Source: a bacterium (GTDB lineage Bacteria > Actinomycetota > Acidimicrobiia > Spongiisociales > JAHEDJ01). From it: DNA of 39,846 bases. Of this stretch, positions 15,873 to 24,357 are shown in pieces. The DNA lies in NCBI GenBank assembly GCA_024641325.1, contig JAHEDJ010000005.1, positions 48,817 through 88,662 of the forward strand. The letters are read 5' to 3'. Position 1 is the stretch's first letter, and each line of letters starts with the position of its first letter. The notes beneath the pieces are model-generated. The model had not been told where the DNA came from and made no database searches. It was given only the letters and a program-made list of their open reading frames with translations. The position numbers and the translations under genes are program-made.

Positions 15873-16799
15873 ATGAACGAATCACTCGTAACCGCCCGCG
15901 GGCTCACCAAACGCTTCGACGACCTCACAGCCGTCGACGGTGTCGACTTCGACATCCAACGGGGCGAGGTTTTTGGTTTCCTGGGCCCGAACGGCGCCGG
16001 GAAGTCATCGATTATGCGAATGATCGGTGCTACATCCCCGATTACCGCCGGCACACTCACCGTGTTCGGCCTCGATCCCTACGCCGATGGTCGGGAAATC
16101 CGCAGTCGCCTTGGCGTGGTCCCGCAGGAGAACATGCTCGATGAGGAACTACGGGTGCGTGACAACCTCTACATCTACGGCCGCTACTTCTCCTTGCCGA
16201 GGAAGGTGATCAACGAGCGGATCGAAGACCTCCTGGCGTTTGCACATCTTGAAGATAAGCGAACCGCCAAAGTCGAGCACCTCTCCGGCGGCATGAAGCG
16301 AAGGCTCACCATCGCACGAGCGCTCATCAACGAACCTGAGCTCATCCTCCTAGACGAACCGACGACCGGTCTCGATCCTCAAGCCCGGCATATCCTTTGG
16401 GATCGGCTGTACCGGCTCAAGCAACAGGGCTCGACGCTGATCATCACCACCCATTACATGGATGAGGCTGAGCAGCTGTGTGACCGGCTCGTGGTCATGG
16501 ATCAGGGGCGAATCGTTGCCGAGGGATCGCCGCGCTCACTGATCGAAGAACACTCCCACCGGGAGGTCCTCGAGCTGCGGTTCCCTGTTGGCACTCAGGA
16601 GTCGGCGCTCCTCAAGCTGGACGGCCTCGCACCAAGACAGGAGACTCTCGCCGATCGAGTTCTCCTATACGTCGACGACGCCGACCGGGCCCTTGCCGAA
16701 GTATCTGCGCGGGGACTGCAGGCCGAGAGTGCTGTGGTGCGCCGATCGACCCTGGAGGACGTGTTTCTCCGTTTGACCGGCCGGAGCCTGGTCGAATGA
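15873..16799 (+). CDS. ABC-2 exporter ATP-binding protein (NodI/DrrA-like)
   Basis: A 308-aa ABC ATPase with Walker A GPNGAGKSS (residues 38-46), the Q-loop (VVPQEN), signature LSGGMKRR (about 136-143), Walker B LILLDEPTTGLD (about 156-167) and the switch histidine in TTHYMDEAEQLCDRL. The C-terminal 80 residues after the core form the small regulatory domain common to DrrA/NodI-type exporters. It should energise the two following membrane proteins to export a drug, lipid or polysaccharide-like molecule; the substrate is unknown. Its stop overlaps the next start (ATGA). Confidence 0.93.
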   Translation: MNESLVTARGLTKRFDDLTAVDGVDFDIQRGEVFGFLGPNGAGKSSIMRMIGATSPITAGTLTVFGLDPYADGREIRSRLGVVPQENMLDEELRVRDNLYIYGRYFSLPRKVINERIEDLLAFAHLEDKRTAKVEHLSGGMKRRLTIARALINEPELILLDEPTTGLDPQARHILWDRLYRLKQQGSTLIITTHYMDEAEQLCDRLVVMDQGRIVAEGSPRSLIEEHSHREVLELRFPVGTQESALLKLDGLAPRQETLADRVLLYVDDADRALAEVSARGLQAESAVVRRSTLEDVFLRLTGRSLVE

Positions 16800-17569
16800 C
16801 CACGCTCCCGTTGCGTATCTTCGAGGGTCAGGCTCTCAACTACACCCAGGTGTGGCGTGCATCGGTCTTTTCGAACTTCCTGAACCCGGTCCTGTATCTG
16901 ACCGCGATGGGGATCGGCCTCGGATCGCTGGTCGACCGCAACCCCTCTGCCGAGTTCGGCGGGCTCGACTATCTCGTTTGGCTTGCTCCCGGCCTGCTCG
17001 CCGCCACCGGCATGCAGAGCGGCGCAGGAGAAGGAAGCTTCCCCATCATGGCCGGTCTCAAATGGATCAAGACTTTTCCGGCAATCATGAACACACCCGT
17101 GTCGGTAACCGACCTGCTGGTCGGTTTGTTGTCCTGGATCGGCGTCCGGCTCATCATGATCTGCACGATCTTCGCCGGCGTGCTGGTCATATTCGACGCG
17201 GCCGACATCGGGCGAGCCTTGCTGGCAATCTTCCCGGCCGTTCTAACCGGGCTCGCCTTTGCTGCCCCGATGGCAGCCTTTACCTCGTGGATCGAGGACG
17301 ACACAGGACTGACCATGGTCTTTCGCTTCGGCATCGTGCCTCTGTTCCTCTTCTCCGGAACGTTCTTCCCGATCGAGCAACTGCCGGATCTCCTCGAGGG
17401 TCTCGCCTACGCCACTCCCCTGTTCCACGGCGTCGAACTCACCCGCGCCGCCGCGCTCGGCATCGAATCTGCTCTACCCGTCTGGCAGCACGTCACCTAC
17501 CTGGTCGTGCTGTTCGCCATCGGTGCACGGCTGGCCCAGCGCAATCTCACGAAGAAGCTGAGACCGTGA
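16796..17569 (+). CDS. ABC-2 type permease, first subunit (NodJ-like)
   Basis: A 257-aa membrane protein with six predicted helices and the ABC-2 pattern: an N-terminal FSNFLNPVLYLTAMGIGLG helix, then a SGTFFPIEQLPDLLEGLAY motif near residue 185, which is the classic ABC-2/NodJ signature of the fifth helix. It overlaps the ATPase gene by four bases and the second permease by four bases, so the three form a translationally coupled exporter. It is paralogous to the protein encoded next. Confidence 0.9.
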   Translation: MTTLPLRIFEGQALNYTQVWRASVFSNFLNPVLYLTAMGIGLGSLVDRNPSAEFGGLDYLVWLAPGLLAATGMQSGAGEGSFPIMAGLKWIKTFPAIMNTPVSVTDLLVGLLSWIGVRLIMICTIFAGVLVIFDAADIGRALLAIFPAVLTGLAFAAPMAAFTSWIEDDTGLTMVFRFGIVPLFLFSGTFFPIEQLPDLLEGLAYATPLFHGVELTRAAALGIESALPVWQHVTYLVVLFAIGARLAQRNLTKKLRP

Positions 17570-18372
17570 CGACTTTGTTAGCGCGCGTGGCCTCGCCGAC
17601 CGTGCGACCCAGCCACCGGGTACGCCACCTCCTCGAGCACAATCTCATCGTCTATAGGTCGGTGTGGTGGGTGATTCTGGCCGGGTTCTTCGAGCCGGTT
17701 TTCTATCTGTTCTCAATAGGAATTGGACTCGGCAAGCTCGTCGGGGATGTGCCCGGCCCGAATGGTGAACTGGTCACGTATGCCGCCTTCGTCGCCCCGG
17801 CGATGCTCGCCGCCTCAGCCATGAACGGCGCCGTGTACGAGTCGACGTTCAACATCTTCTTCAAGATCCGCTACGGCAACACCTACAAGGCGATTCTGGC
17901 AACGCCCGTCGCCCCGGGGGACATCGCTACGGGAGAAATCGTGTGGTCGCTCTTTCGCGGTGCGCTCTACTCCGCCGGATTCATTGTGGTGATGGCGCTC
18001 ATGGGTCTAGTCGAATCACCCTGGGGCGTACTCGCTCTGCCGGCGACACTGTTGATCGGCTTCGCCTTCGGTGCGGTAGGAATGGCAGCAACCACATTCA
18101 TGCGCAGCTGGCAAGACTTCGACCTCGTGACCATGGTCACCCTGCCGTTGTTCTTGTTCTCGGCGACGTTCTATCCGCTCGAGGTCTACCCGGAGTTCTT
18201 CCAGCGCTTCACCCAGTTCTCCCCGCTCTACCACGGCACGGAGCTGGTGCGGAGCCTCACACTCGGTACCCTCGACTCGGGGCTGTGGGTGAATATCGGG
18301 GTACTGGTCGGCATGGGTCTTGCCGGATCAGCAGTAATCGGCCGGAGGCTGGAGCGGCTGCTGCTGTCGTAG
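17566..18372 (+). CDS. ABC-2 type permease, second subunit (NodJ-like)
   Basis: A 268-aa membrane protein, paralogue of the preceding permease with the same layout: FEPVFYLFSIGIGLGKLV in the first helix region and SATFYPLEVYPEFFQRF as the ABC-2 signature (about residue 200). Two different permeases with one ATPase suggest a heterodimeric channel. The start is GTG at 17566, overlapping the preceding stop by four bases (GTGA). The frame is open for 714 bases further upstream, inside the first permease gene, but that part is Arg/His-rich and has no homology. The reverse-strand SpoIIAA-like gene ends 3 bases beyond. Confidence 0.9.
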   Translation: MTTLLARVASPTVRPSHRVRHLLEHNLIVYRSVWWVILAGFFEPVFYLFSIGIGLGKLVGDVPGPNGELVTYAAFVAPAMLAASAMNGAVYESTFNIFFKIRYGNTYKAILATPVAPGDIATGEIVWSLFRGALYSAGFIVVMALMGLVESPWGVLALPATLLIGFAFGAVGMAATTFMRSWQDFDLVTMVTLPLFLFSATFYPLEVYPEFFQRFTQFSPLYHGTELVRSLTLGTLDSGLWVNIGVLVGMGLAGSAVIGRRLERLLLS

Positions 18373-18375
18373 CGT

Positions 18376-18762
18376 CTAGTCCTCGAATGAACGGAGCCAG
18401 GATACGGCCTCGGACTCCTCCTCGAACACGCGGCTGGGGATCATAGAGCCTATCCCTTTCTGATATTTCAACACTTCTTGTGGCGTCATGTCGCTGAACA
18501 AGAAAGCCACCGCCGATGCTATGGAACTGAGGCGGTAGATGGCGAAGGTCCAGGCTTTGGCCGGCGGCGCCATTCGCATCGCTCGTCCGTCGATGATGAG
18601 CGGAAGCAACTTGCCCGCCGACAACTCGCGGGCGCCGCGAAATATCCCGGAAACGACGGCGAGCGACGGACGTTTCAAGCCAATCTGAAAGCGCAAGAAA
18701 CCGTTGTCGTCGATCCACGGCTCACGGAAGTCGGTCGGATAGGACATCGCCGGAACCATCAT
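18376..18762 (-). CDS. SpoIIAA/STAS-like (DUF7793-type) protein
   Basis: A 128-aa soluble protein whose alternating strand-helix pattern and ending (GIGSMIPSRVFEEESEAVSWLRSF) resemble SpoIIAA-like/STAS proteins of the DUF7793 kind. The middle has a LLPLIIDGRAMRM strand, a spot that often holds the phosphorylatable Ser in anti-anti-sigma factors; here the equivalent is not clear. Such proteins may sense a ligand or bind a partner switch. The start is uncertain: ATG at 18762 (GAGG upstream) or 18747; the open frame reaches 18951 across the zinc-finger gene start and is not believed. It is divergent from the UBP-type zinc-finger gene. Confidence 0.6.
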   Translation of the reverse strand: MMVPAMSYPTDFREPWIDDNGFLRFQIGLKRPSLAVVSGIFRGARELSAGKLLPLIIDGRAMRMAPPAKAWTFAIYRLSSIASAVAFLFSDMTPQEVLKYQKGIGSMIPSRVFEEESEAVSWLRSFED

Positions 18763-18880
18763 ATGGCGGACCTCGTGCCCCATCGGATGTCGCCATCTCA
18801 TCCGTACGTGCCTACCGCTACTCGATGTCAACACCACGGCCGAATCCTCGGATCCACGGACCACAAGAGCCGAGGACCGG

Positions 18881-18886
18881 TAGAGT
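18881..18886 (+). promoter_or_regulatory. -10 box TAGAGT upstream of the zinc-finger gene
   Basis: TAGAGT lies 44 bases before the ATG at 18931, with a GAAGGAG ribosome binding site close to the start. It would give a conventional leader of about 37 bases. Confidence 0.35.
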
Positions 18887-18930
18887 GCCGGACAGCCGCA
18901 AGCGTGAGTGCATCCCAGTGAAGGAGCGCC

Positions 18931-19203
18931 ATGGGGAAACCCTGTGAACACCTCGTATCAGTTCCACTAGATCCCATGCCGGAGGGTGGATGCGCAGACT
19001 GCCTGCTCATCGGCGGCAAATGGGTGCATCTCCGTTTCTGCGTGACGTGCGAGCGAACCCTATGTTGTGACGATTCACCCAACCGTCACGCTCGCAAGCA
19101 CGCCGCCGAGCACGGCCATCCGGTGATCCGGTCAAAGGAACCAGGAGAGCATTGGGCATGGTGCTTCGAGCACAAGACCGGCATCGAACTCCCGGTTGGC
19201 TGA
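18931..19203 (+). CDS. UBP-type zinc-finger protein
   Basis: A 90-aa protein made of one UBP-type (ZnF-UBP) zinc finger. The ligand pattern is clear: C5 and H7, the pair C21/C24 (GGCADC), the pair C37/C40 (FCVTCERTLCC) and the histidines of RHARKHAAEHGHP (about residues 53-62), plus a terminal WAWCFEH segment. In eukaryotes this finger binds the free C-terminus of ubiquitin. Stand-alone bacterial versions are common in actinobacteria and their ligand is unknown; a C-terminal Gly-Gly tail on a bacterial protein is one idea. A GAAGGAG site precedes the ATG. It converges on the large propeller gene with a 9-base gap. Confidence 0.85.
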   Translation: MGKPCEHLVSVPLDPMPEGGCADCLLIGGKWVHLRFCVTCERTLCCDDSPNRHARKHAAEHGHPVIRSKEPGEHWAWCFEHKTGIELPVG

Positions 19204-19212
19204 TCGGTAGCT

Positions 19213-22200
19213 CTACTCGCCGGTAGCGATCGCGACGAGATTCCCCTGATTGGTCATGACGATGACGGTGTTCTTCAGCACGATCGGCGATCCCTCGATA
19301 CCGACATCCTCGCCCGTCGCGACACCGACGTCGAACCGCCAGACCTCGTCGCCCGTCGCGAGATCCACCGCATAAACGATGCCGTTCTGCGTCCCGAAGA
19401 TGATCAGCTCCCCGGCGATCACCGGCGGAGTCGTGATGTCGGAGTCGGCGATGTACGGCGCCCAGGGTCCGAGCTGGCTGTCGGAGCCTATCGATTCGAG
19501 CGTCATCAAATCAGGGTCGAACGGGAACAGCCGATTGGCCTCTGCGGAGAAGATGATTCCATCATGCACGGCAATTGGGTTCGTCACTTCGGCCGAGGCG
19601 ACGATGATGGTCTCAGTACCGTCACAGGTCCCGGCTGGTGCAACTACCACTACACCGGTCGCCTGGACGTATACGTTCCCGCCGGAGACAACCGGATTCC
19701 CGACCGGGGGTTGACCGAACCTCCTGCTGCATATGGCGATCCCGGTTTCCGCCTCAATCAGATGCAATTCGCCCGATTGATCGACGACATACAGGATCCC
19801 GTCTTCGTACGCGGCCTCCTCATCGATCTCAGCGAGAGGTTCCTGATCTTCGGCCGGATATATCCACTCGATGCCATCACTATTGAGGGCATACACCCGC
19901 CCTCCCTCGGTTGGGATCACGGCCAGACCACCGACGATAACCGGGCCGGCCGAGACGTCGGCTCCCAGCGAAATCGGGGCGAATGCGCCGCCTCCCTCGA
20001 CCGGACGACCATGAACCGTGCCGCCTTCGGCCACGTACACAACCATCTTTACAGTCCCGTCACCGCGTGCCACGTTCATGTCACCAACCGCAACCGAAAC
20101 GAGCACCCTTCCATCGGCTTCGAGCCTGTCGGCCACCGTTCCGGTCGTGAGATCGATCAGATAGACCTGATCATTGGTCGAGCTGCCCAGATACAGGAAT
20201 CTGCCGGCGGCTACCGGATCGGCTCGAAAGAACCCTCCCGGCTTCTGTGCCCAATAGTGGCCGTTGAACGCGGAAAAAGCTGCCTCGCTCGCCACTCCGG
20301 TCAGACCGTCACTGCCGCGGAACTGAGAAACGCCAAAGAGCCCCAGCTCTGGAGGTTCCGGATTGGGATTCTCCGGTAGCGTGGTGGTCGTTGTTGAGGA
20401 GGTAGTCGTCGTCGCCTGCGCGACCGGCGTCGTCGGGGTAACCGGCTCGTCGCCACCGGTGAGAGCAAAGATCGACACGACGAGCGCCGCTCCGCCGACA
20501 GCAGCAGCCAGCCACGTCACCGGGGACGCCTTGCGACGCCGCGCTTTCCGCCGCACGAGGCCGCGGGCTCGTCGTTGTGCAGGGCTCAAGACGAAGTCGC
20601 CGGCCAACCCGGCGCTGGTCAACACTTCGGCGAGGAGATCGTCGAGCGCCTCCGAATCAACTTCCTCGACGGCCTCCGCCTCCAGTGCGTGCGCGAAAGC
20701 CGGAACTTCTCGCAGACCTTCGCTCCAGTCGTCCGGCATTGCCGCCGCCGCCCTGCGCATCAGCACGCCGGCGGGAGCGGCCACCGATGGGTCGTTCCAT
20801 GCGCCGGCCGCTTCGATCGCCAGCGCGGCGTGCGCAGGCGCGCCCACCTGTCCGGCCAGTGCAGCTGCCTGGAGGCCGAGTTCGGCGTCCTTCTCCCGTT
20901 CGGCCCGGATGGTCAGCAGCTCGGCTGCCGCCAGATACTGGCGCGACTGAAGGAATTCATCGGTCAAGTCCTCGGCCTCTCGCTGCGGCCAGGCGTCTTC
21001 GATCAACTCCATCTCGGTCACGCGAATCAGGTTCCGAACGCGCCAACCGTCGATACCGGTCGGAGTGTGCTGCCGCGCCTCGGTCAATGCCCGGCGGGCA
21101 GCCTCCCTGTCGCCGACCAGCAAGGCGGCCTTCGCCTCATAATGGAACGTTCGGTTCTGCCATGACGGCAGATCATCTCTGGCAATCCGCGCGGCGTTCT
21201 CTGCCGCCCGCGCCGCGTCCGCAGAGCGCCGGAAGGTGAGCGCTCCTTCAACTTCACCCAAAGCGACGAGGAAATCGATGGCTTTCGCTCCGTGTTCGGC
21301 CGCGATTGCCCTGGCCTCAGCAGCCCGTGTCATCGACTCATTGATCCGGCCGACCATTCCGAGCGCCCGGCTGTGATATGCCATCTGGTTGGCTCTCGTC
21401 ACCGGCTCGTGGAGGTCGGCAGCCTGGTCGGTCAGGTTGTCGAAAGTGATCTCCGCTTCTTGGAGAATTCCCCTGTCGAACGCCACCCATCCGGCGCTCA
21501 TGCGGCCGCGGAACTGCTGACCTCGATCGCCGTGCACATCGAGCATGGCGATGCCGCGGGCCAGCGCCGCATCCGATTCGTCCGCGAAACCCAACCTGTT
21601 GAGCTCTCTGCCCTGCAGGGTGAGCATCGTTCCTGCTTTGTCGTCACGGCCGAGCAAGATCGCCACTCCGGCACCCAGCGCCGTCAGCGTCTCGGCGCGT
21701 TGGGAGTCTTGAAGATCCGAAGCAATGGCGGCGCCGAACTCGAGCGCGTCGATCAACTCGGGTCCTTCGAGGCGACGAATTGCATCGCCGGCGCGCTCAT
21801 CGGCAACCGGACTCAAACCATGGTTGCGAGCATGTCGGGCCAGCATGAGGTGAACGCGGCCGGCATCCTGCCGCTCAATCGGGGTGAGTTCGGCATCGAG
21901 ATCCAGTGCGAGGTTGGCTGCCTCCTCGTCGTCGTCGCCGAGGGCAGCCGCCACGAGCGAGCCGACGGCCTCGACTTCGCGCCCGGCGCGGATGAAGAGC
22001 TTGCCTGCCTCCGCGTTAGCTCCACGGGCGCCGAGGGTCTCGGCGAGTTTCCCCGCCAGGTAGGCAAGGTACGGTGGGTCGACCTCCGGAGCAGCGCCGG
22101 CGAGGACATAGCCTGATCCCTCGGTGGCGAGCACCCCCTGTTCGACCGCCTCGTGGGCTCGAGCCAGCACATCTTGCGGGCTGATATCGAGAGCTTCCGC

Positions 22201-22275
22201 CGCTTCCTCAACTCGGAGCGGCCTCTCGATCAATCCCGCCAGGATCGCCAGGTCGGCGAACTGTCCGTTACTCAC
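19213..22275 (-). CDS. large TPR-like / single-TM / PQQ beta-propeller protein
   Basis: A 1020-aa protein with an unusual layout. Residues 1-60 look like a winged-helix module (LRVEEAAEALDISPQDVLAR, then a GVLATEGSGYVL wing). Residues about 70-560 are helical repeats like the TPR region of MalT/LuxR-type regulators, but without an ATPase domain. A basic stretch (RRKARRRKASP) precedes one membrane helix at about 585-606, so the helical half should be cytoplasmic. A Thr-rich linker (607-640) then leads outside to a beta-propeller of about 380 residues with PQQ-like blades (VYAVDLATGDEVWRFDVG, LYVVDQSGELHLIEAETG). It could carry a signal from the outer propeller to a cytoplasmic partner. GTG start; function unknown. 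Confidence 0.8.
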   Translation of the reverse strand: MSNGQFADLAILAGLIERPLRVEEAAEALDISPQDVLARAHEAVEQGVLATEGSGYVLAGAAPEVDPPYLAYLAGKLAETLGARGANAEAGKLFIRAGREVEAVGSLVAAALGDDDEEAANLALDLDAELTPIERQDAGRVHLMLARHARNHGLSPVADERAGDAIRRLEGPELIDALEFGAAIASDLQDSQRAETLTALGAGVAILLGRDDKAGTMLTLQGRELNRLGFADESDAALARGIAMLDVHGDRGQQFRGRMSAGWVAFDRGILQEAEITFDNLTDQAADLHEPVTRANQMAYHSRALGMVGRINESMTRAAEARAIAAEHGAKAIDFLVALGEVEGALTFRRSADAARAAENAARIARDDLPSWQNRTFHYEAKAALLVGDREAARRALTEARQHTPTGIDGWRVRNLIRVTEMELIEDAWPQREAEDLTDEFLQSRQYLAAAELLTIRAEREKDAELGLQAAALAGQVGAPAHAALAIEAAGAWNDPSVAAPAGVLMRRAAAAMPDDWSEGLREVPAFAHALEAEAVEEVDSEALDDLLAEVLTSAGLAGDFVLSPAQRRARGLVRRKARRRKASPVTWLAAAVGGAALVVSIFALTGGDEPVTPTTPVAQATTTTSSTTTTTLPENPNPEPPELGLFGVSQFRGSDGLTGVASEAAFSAFNGHYWAQKPGGFFRADPVAAGRFLYLGSSTNDQVYLIDLTTGTVADRLEADGRVLVSVAVGDMNVARGDGTVKMVVYVAEGGTVHGRPVEGGGAFAPISLGADVSAGPVIVGGLAVIPTEGGRVYALNSDGIEWIYPAEDQEPLAEIDEEAAYEDGILYVVDQSGELHLIEAETGIAICSRRFGQPPVGNPVVSGGNVYVQATGVVVVAPAGTCDGTETIIVASAEVTNPIAVHDGIIFSAEANRLFPFDPDLMTLESIGSDSQLGPWAPYIADSDITTPPVIAGELIIFGTQNGIVYAVDLATGDEVWRFDVGVATGEDVGIEGSPIVLKNTVIVMTNQGNLVAIATGE

Positions 22276-22516
22276 GATGGCACCCCACTCAGTGACTCAA
22301 TGGGGACGCGTAGAACGGCCGGAACAAGAAATAGTGTTGTTTCGCTCTTCACGATGGTCCCCTCCATACGCCCGGACTTACCGTTTAGTCGTCGGCGTCG
22401 AAGAGAATTTACCCGACATGGGCTTCCTATGACGCCCAATCGAGCAGGATCCTCACAAGTCGAGTGACTGCTCGCCGAGTCCAACCGGCTGAATGAGGCA
22501 GTAGCCTCTTCGAGTT
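22276..22516. other. 241-bp divergent intergenic region
   Basis: This gap lies between the divergent propeller gene (reverse) and the EamA gene (forward). It contains the TAGCCT box at 22502-22507 for the EamA gene. I see no open frame with coding character, no strong hairpin and no RNA gene in the rest. Confidence 0.5.
22502..22507 (+). promoter_or_regulatory. -10 box TAGCCT, probable leaderless start
   Basis: TAGCCT ends 9 bases before the GTG at 22517, leaving a leader of at most two or three bases and no room for a ribosome binding site. Confidence 0.4.
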
Positions 22517-23347
22517 GTGGCGATCCTTCTGTCTCTCTTTGCCGCCGCCTTCAGCGGCACCGGCGACTTCCTCGGCGGCCTGGGCAGCCGGTACGGGAGG
22601 GTCCTTGCCGTCGTTGCCGCCTCCCACGTCGCGGGATTCATAACCGCAATCCTGGTGTCGCCGCTGTTGCCGGGGGAACCGATCGGAACAGATTTCGCGT
22701 GGGGCGCTGCGGCCGGCATCTCCGGAGCGCTCGCGGTTCTGGCCCTCTACACGGGTTTCACGAAGAGTCAGGTCGCGGTCGTTTCACCGGTTGCCGCCGT
22801 CGGCGCTGCCGCCACCGGGGTCCTGTTCGCCACGGTCACAGGCGAGCCACCGGCAGGTTGGCAGGTGGCCGGCGTCGTTCTGGGAATGGTCTCCATCTAT
22901 CTGATCAGCAGGTCACCCATCGACCGGGATGAGACGACTCTTGCCGGCCTTGGGTTCGGTGCGATGGCAGGTTTGGGCTTCGGCAGCATGCTCGTGTTTC
23001 TCAGCCTGGTGTCCCAGGACTCCGGAATCTGGCCGCTCGTCCCGGCTCGCGGGGCCGGGTTTGTGTTGCTCTATTTGATCGCCTGGCGAACTAAAGCCGC
23101 ACTTCTCCCTTACCGTCCCTCACTGGCTCCACTCATCGCAGCGGGGGCCATGACAATCTTCGGAAATGGAGCCTTCATCCTGGCTGCGCAGCGCGGTTCG
23201 CTGGCCATCGTCGCAGTAGTGGCCTCGATGTTCCCGGCCACGACCGTTCTCCTGGCCCGCCTCTTCTTCAAAGAGCGGATCTCGCCGATTCGCCTGCTCG
23301 GACTGGCCGGGGCACTGGTCGCAGTGGGATTGATCGCCGCCGTATGA
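22517..23347 (+). CDS. EamA/DMT-family transporter
   Basis: A 276-aa membrane protein with ten hydrophobic segments in two homologous halves of five, as in the drug/metabolite transporter (EamA) family. Typical EamA features include the AVVSPVAAVGAAATGVLFA segment ending the first half and SMFPATTVLLARLFFKERISPIRLLGLAGALVAVGL at the end of the second (the conserved E before the last helix). Family members export or import amino acids, nucleosides and other metabolites; the substrate is unknown. GTG start with a leaderless-type -10 box. OsmC follows 58 bases later. Confidence 0.88.
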   Translation: MAILLSLFAAAFSGTGDFLGGLGSRYGRVLAVVAASHVAGFITAILVSPLLPGEPIGTDFAWGAAAGISGALAVLALYTGFTKSQVAVVSPVAAVGAAATGVLFATVTGEPPAGWQVAGVVLGMVSIYLISRSPIDRDETTLAGLGFGAMAGLGFGSMLVFLSLVSQDSGIWPLVPARGAGFVLLYLIAWRTKAALLPYRPSLAPLIAAGAMTIFGNGAFILAAQRGSLAIVAVVASMFPATTVLLARLFFKERISPIRLLGLAGALVAVGLIAAV

Positions 23348-23382
23348 TGCCCGACCCGCATGCGAACCCGGGCGGCGCCCGC

Positions 23383-23388
23383 TACGTT
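23383..23388 (+). promoter_or_regulatory. -10 box TACGTT upstream of the OsmC gene
   Basis: TACGTT lies 17 bases before the ATG at 23406 and is followed by a GAGGAGGTG ribosome binding site, so this gene has a short conventional leader. Confidence 0.4.
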
Positions 23389-23405
23389 TGACCCGAGGAG
23401 GTGCG

Positions 23406-23813
23406 ATGCCGACACTCAGAGTTACCGTTGAGGCGCTGAAGGGTCATCGCGCGATCGGCCGGCAAGAGCAGGACGGGGTGATACCACTCGATCGACCCAT
23501 CTCGACCGGTGGCACCGGACTGGGCTTCAACGGCGGACACCTGATGCTGCTCGGCTGGGGTGCCTGCTTCAAGAGCACGCTCGTCGCTGCCGCAGAGGCA
23601 CGTGACATACCGATCACGCGACTCGAACTGGAGATCGAAGGGGATCTGGTGCAAGCACCATTCCGCTTTGCCACAGTCCGGATGGAGGTCGCACTCGAAG
23701 GCCCTGCCACGAACGATGAGAAGCAGAAACTCCTCACCATCGCGCGCAACGGGTGCGCGGTATCGAATACTCTCGAGCGGGCCGCGGAGATGACGGTCAG
23801 GCTGGCGGTATGA
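23406..23813 (+). CDS. OsmC/Ohr-family peroxide-detoxifying protein
   Basis: A 135-aa OsmC-fold protein. The two redox cysteines of the family are present: C54 in LGWGACFKST and C117 in ARNGCAVSNTL. The pattern GGTGLGFNGGHLMLLGWGACF matches the beta-strand and helix leading to the peroxidatic Cys. These proteins reduce organic hydroperoxides using dihydrolipoyl or thiol partners, and act as homodimers in the cytoplasm. The ATG at 23406 is fixed by a strong GAGGAGGTG site. The gene converges on the asparaginase gene with only a 3-base gap, and no terminator hairpin lies between them. Confidence 0.88.
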   Translation: MPTLRVTVEALKGHRAIGRQEQDGVIPLDRPISTGGTGLGFNGGHLMLLGWGACFKSTLVAAAEARDIPITRLELEIEGDLVQAPFRFATVRMEVALEGPATNDEKQKLLTIARNGCAVSNTLERAAEMTVRLAV

Positions 23814-23816
23814 GGC

Positions 23817-24353
23817 TCAACCGGCGGGGCCGTTCTCCTCGTCGGCCGTCCCGTATGTGAAGGTGCCTGCACTGTGGTCCTTGACGACACTGGGGAAACG
23901 CAGCACCCGATTGTGCATTGCCACGTAGACCGCCGGTTCGACCAGACGAACGGCCACCAAGGCCTCGACGAGATTCTGCAACGCGTCGGTATCACGAAGT
24001 TCGAACGGTCGCATCGCACCCGTGAAGACGATCGGCGAAGCTGGTGTCCCGACGGCATGGGCGGCCTCACCGCTCTCGGCCAGCCTGTCGGTTCCATGCA
24101 CCACCACCACACCATCTGATAATTGAGCCCATTCGTGGGCGGTAACGGCGATGAGTTCGTGATCGGCCCCGGTCATGTCGAGGCTGTCCTTGTTCATCAG
24201 CTGAACGCGCCTGATTTCGAGATCCGGCGTGCGAATCTGGGCGAGCATGTGATCGAGAACGCTCATCGTGTTGGAAAGCACACCGGACCTGGTTTCGTAG
24301 GTCTTCTCGATGGTCCCGCCGGTTGATACCAAAGCCAACTTGAACTTGGACAC
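23817..24353 (-). CDS. single-domain asparaginase-like protein
   Basis: A 178-aa protein equal to the N-terminal domain of L-asparaginase. The active-site features of that domain are present: nucleophile T14 in STGGTIEK, the SLDM substrate loop, the Thr-Asp pair in VVVHGTDRL (about residue 85), TGAMRP, and a lysine in VVKDHSAGTF (about residue 160). The C-terminal domain found in normal enzymes of about 330 aa is absent. The gene is not simply truncated, because OsmC begins 3 bases past its stop and no remnant is seen in other frames. Short versions exist in other bacteria. The start is GTG at 24353. It follows the 69-aa membrane protein by 4 bases. Confidence 0.82.
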   Translation of the reverse strand: MSKFKLALVSTGGTIEKTYETRSGVLSNTMSVLDHMLAQIRTPDLEIRRVQLMNKDSLDMTGADHELIAVTAHEWAQLSDGVVVVHGTDRLAESGEAAHAVGTPASPIVFTGAMRPFELRDTDALQNLVEALVAVRLVEPAVYVAMHNRVLRFPSVVKDHSAGTFTYGTADEENGPAG

Positions 24354-24357
24354 GACT

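Noticed and set aside
16852-17565. In-frame upstream extension of the second ABC-2 permease
   Set aside because: It runs through the first permease gene and encodes an Arg/His-rich stretch with no homology; the GTG at 17566 gives a normal-length permease.
23817-24353. Asparaginase as a frameshifted pseudogene
   Set aside because: The convergent OsmC gene starts to overlap the position immediately past the stop and no remnant of the C-terminal domain is seen in any frame.
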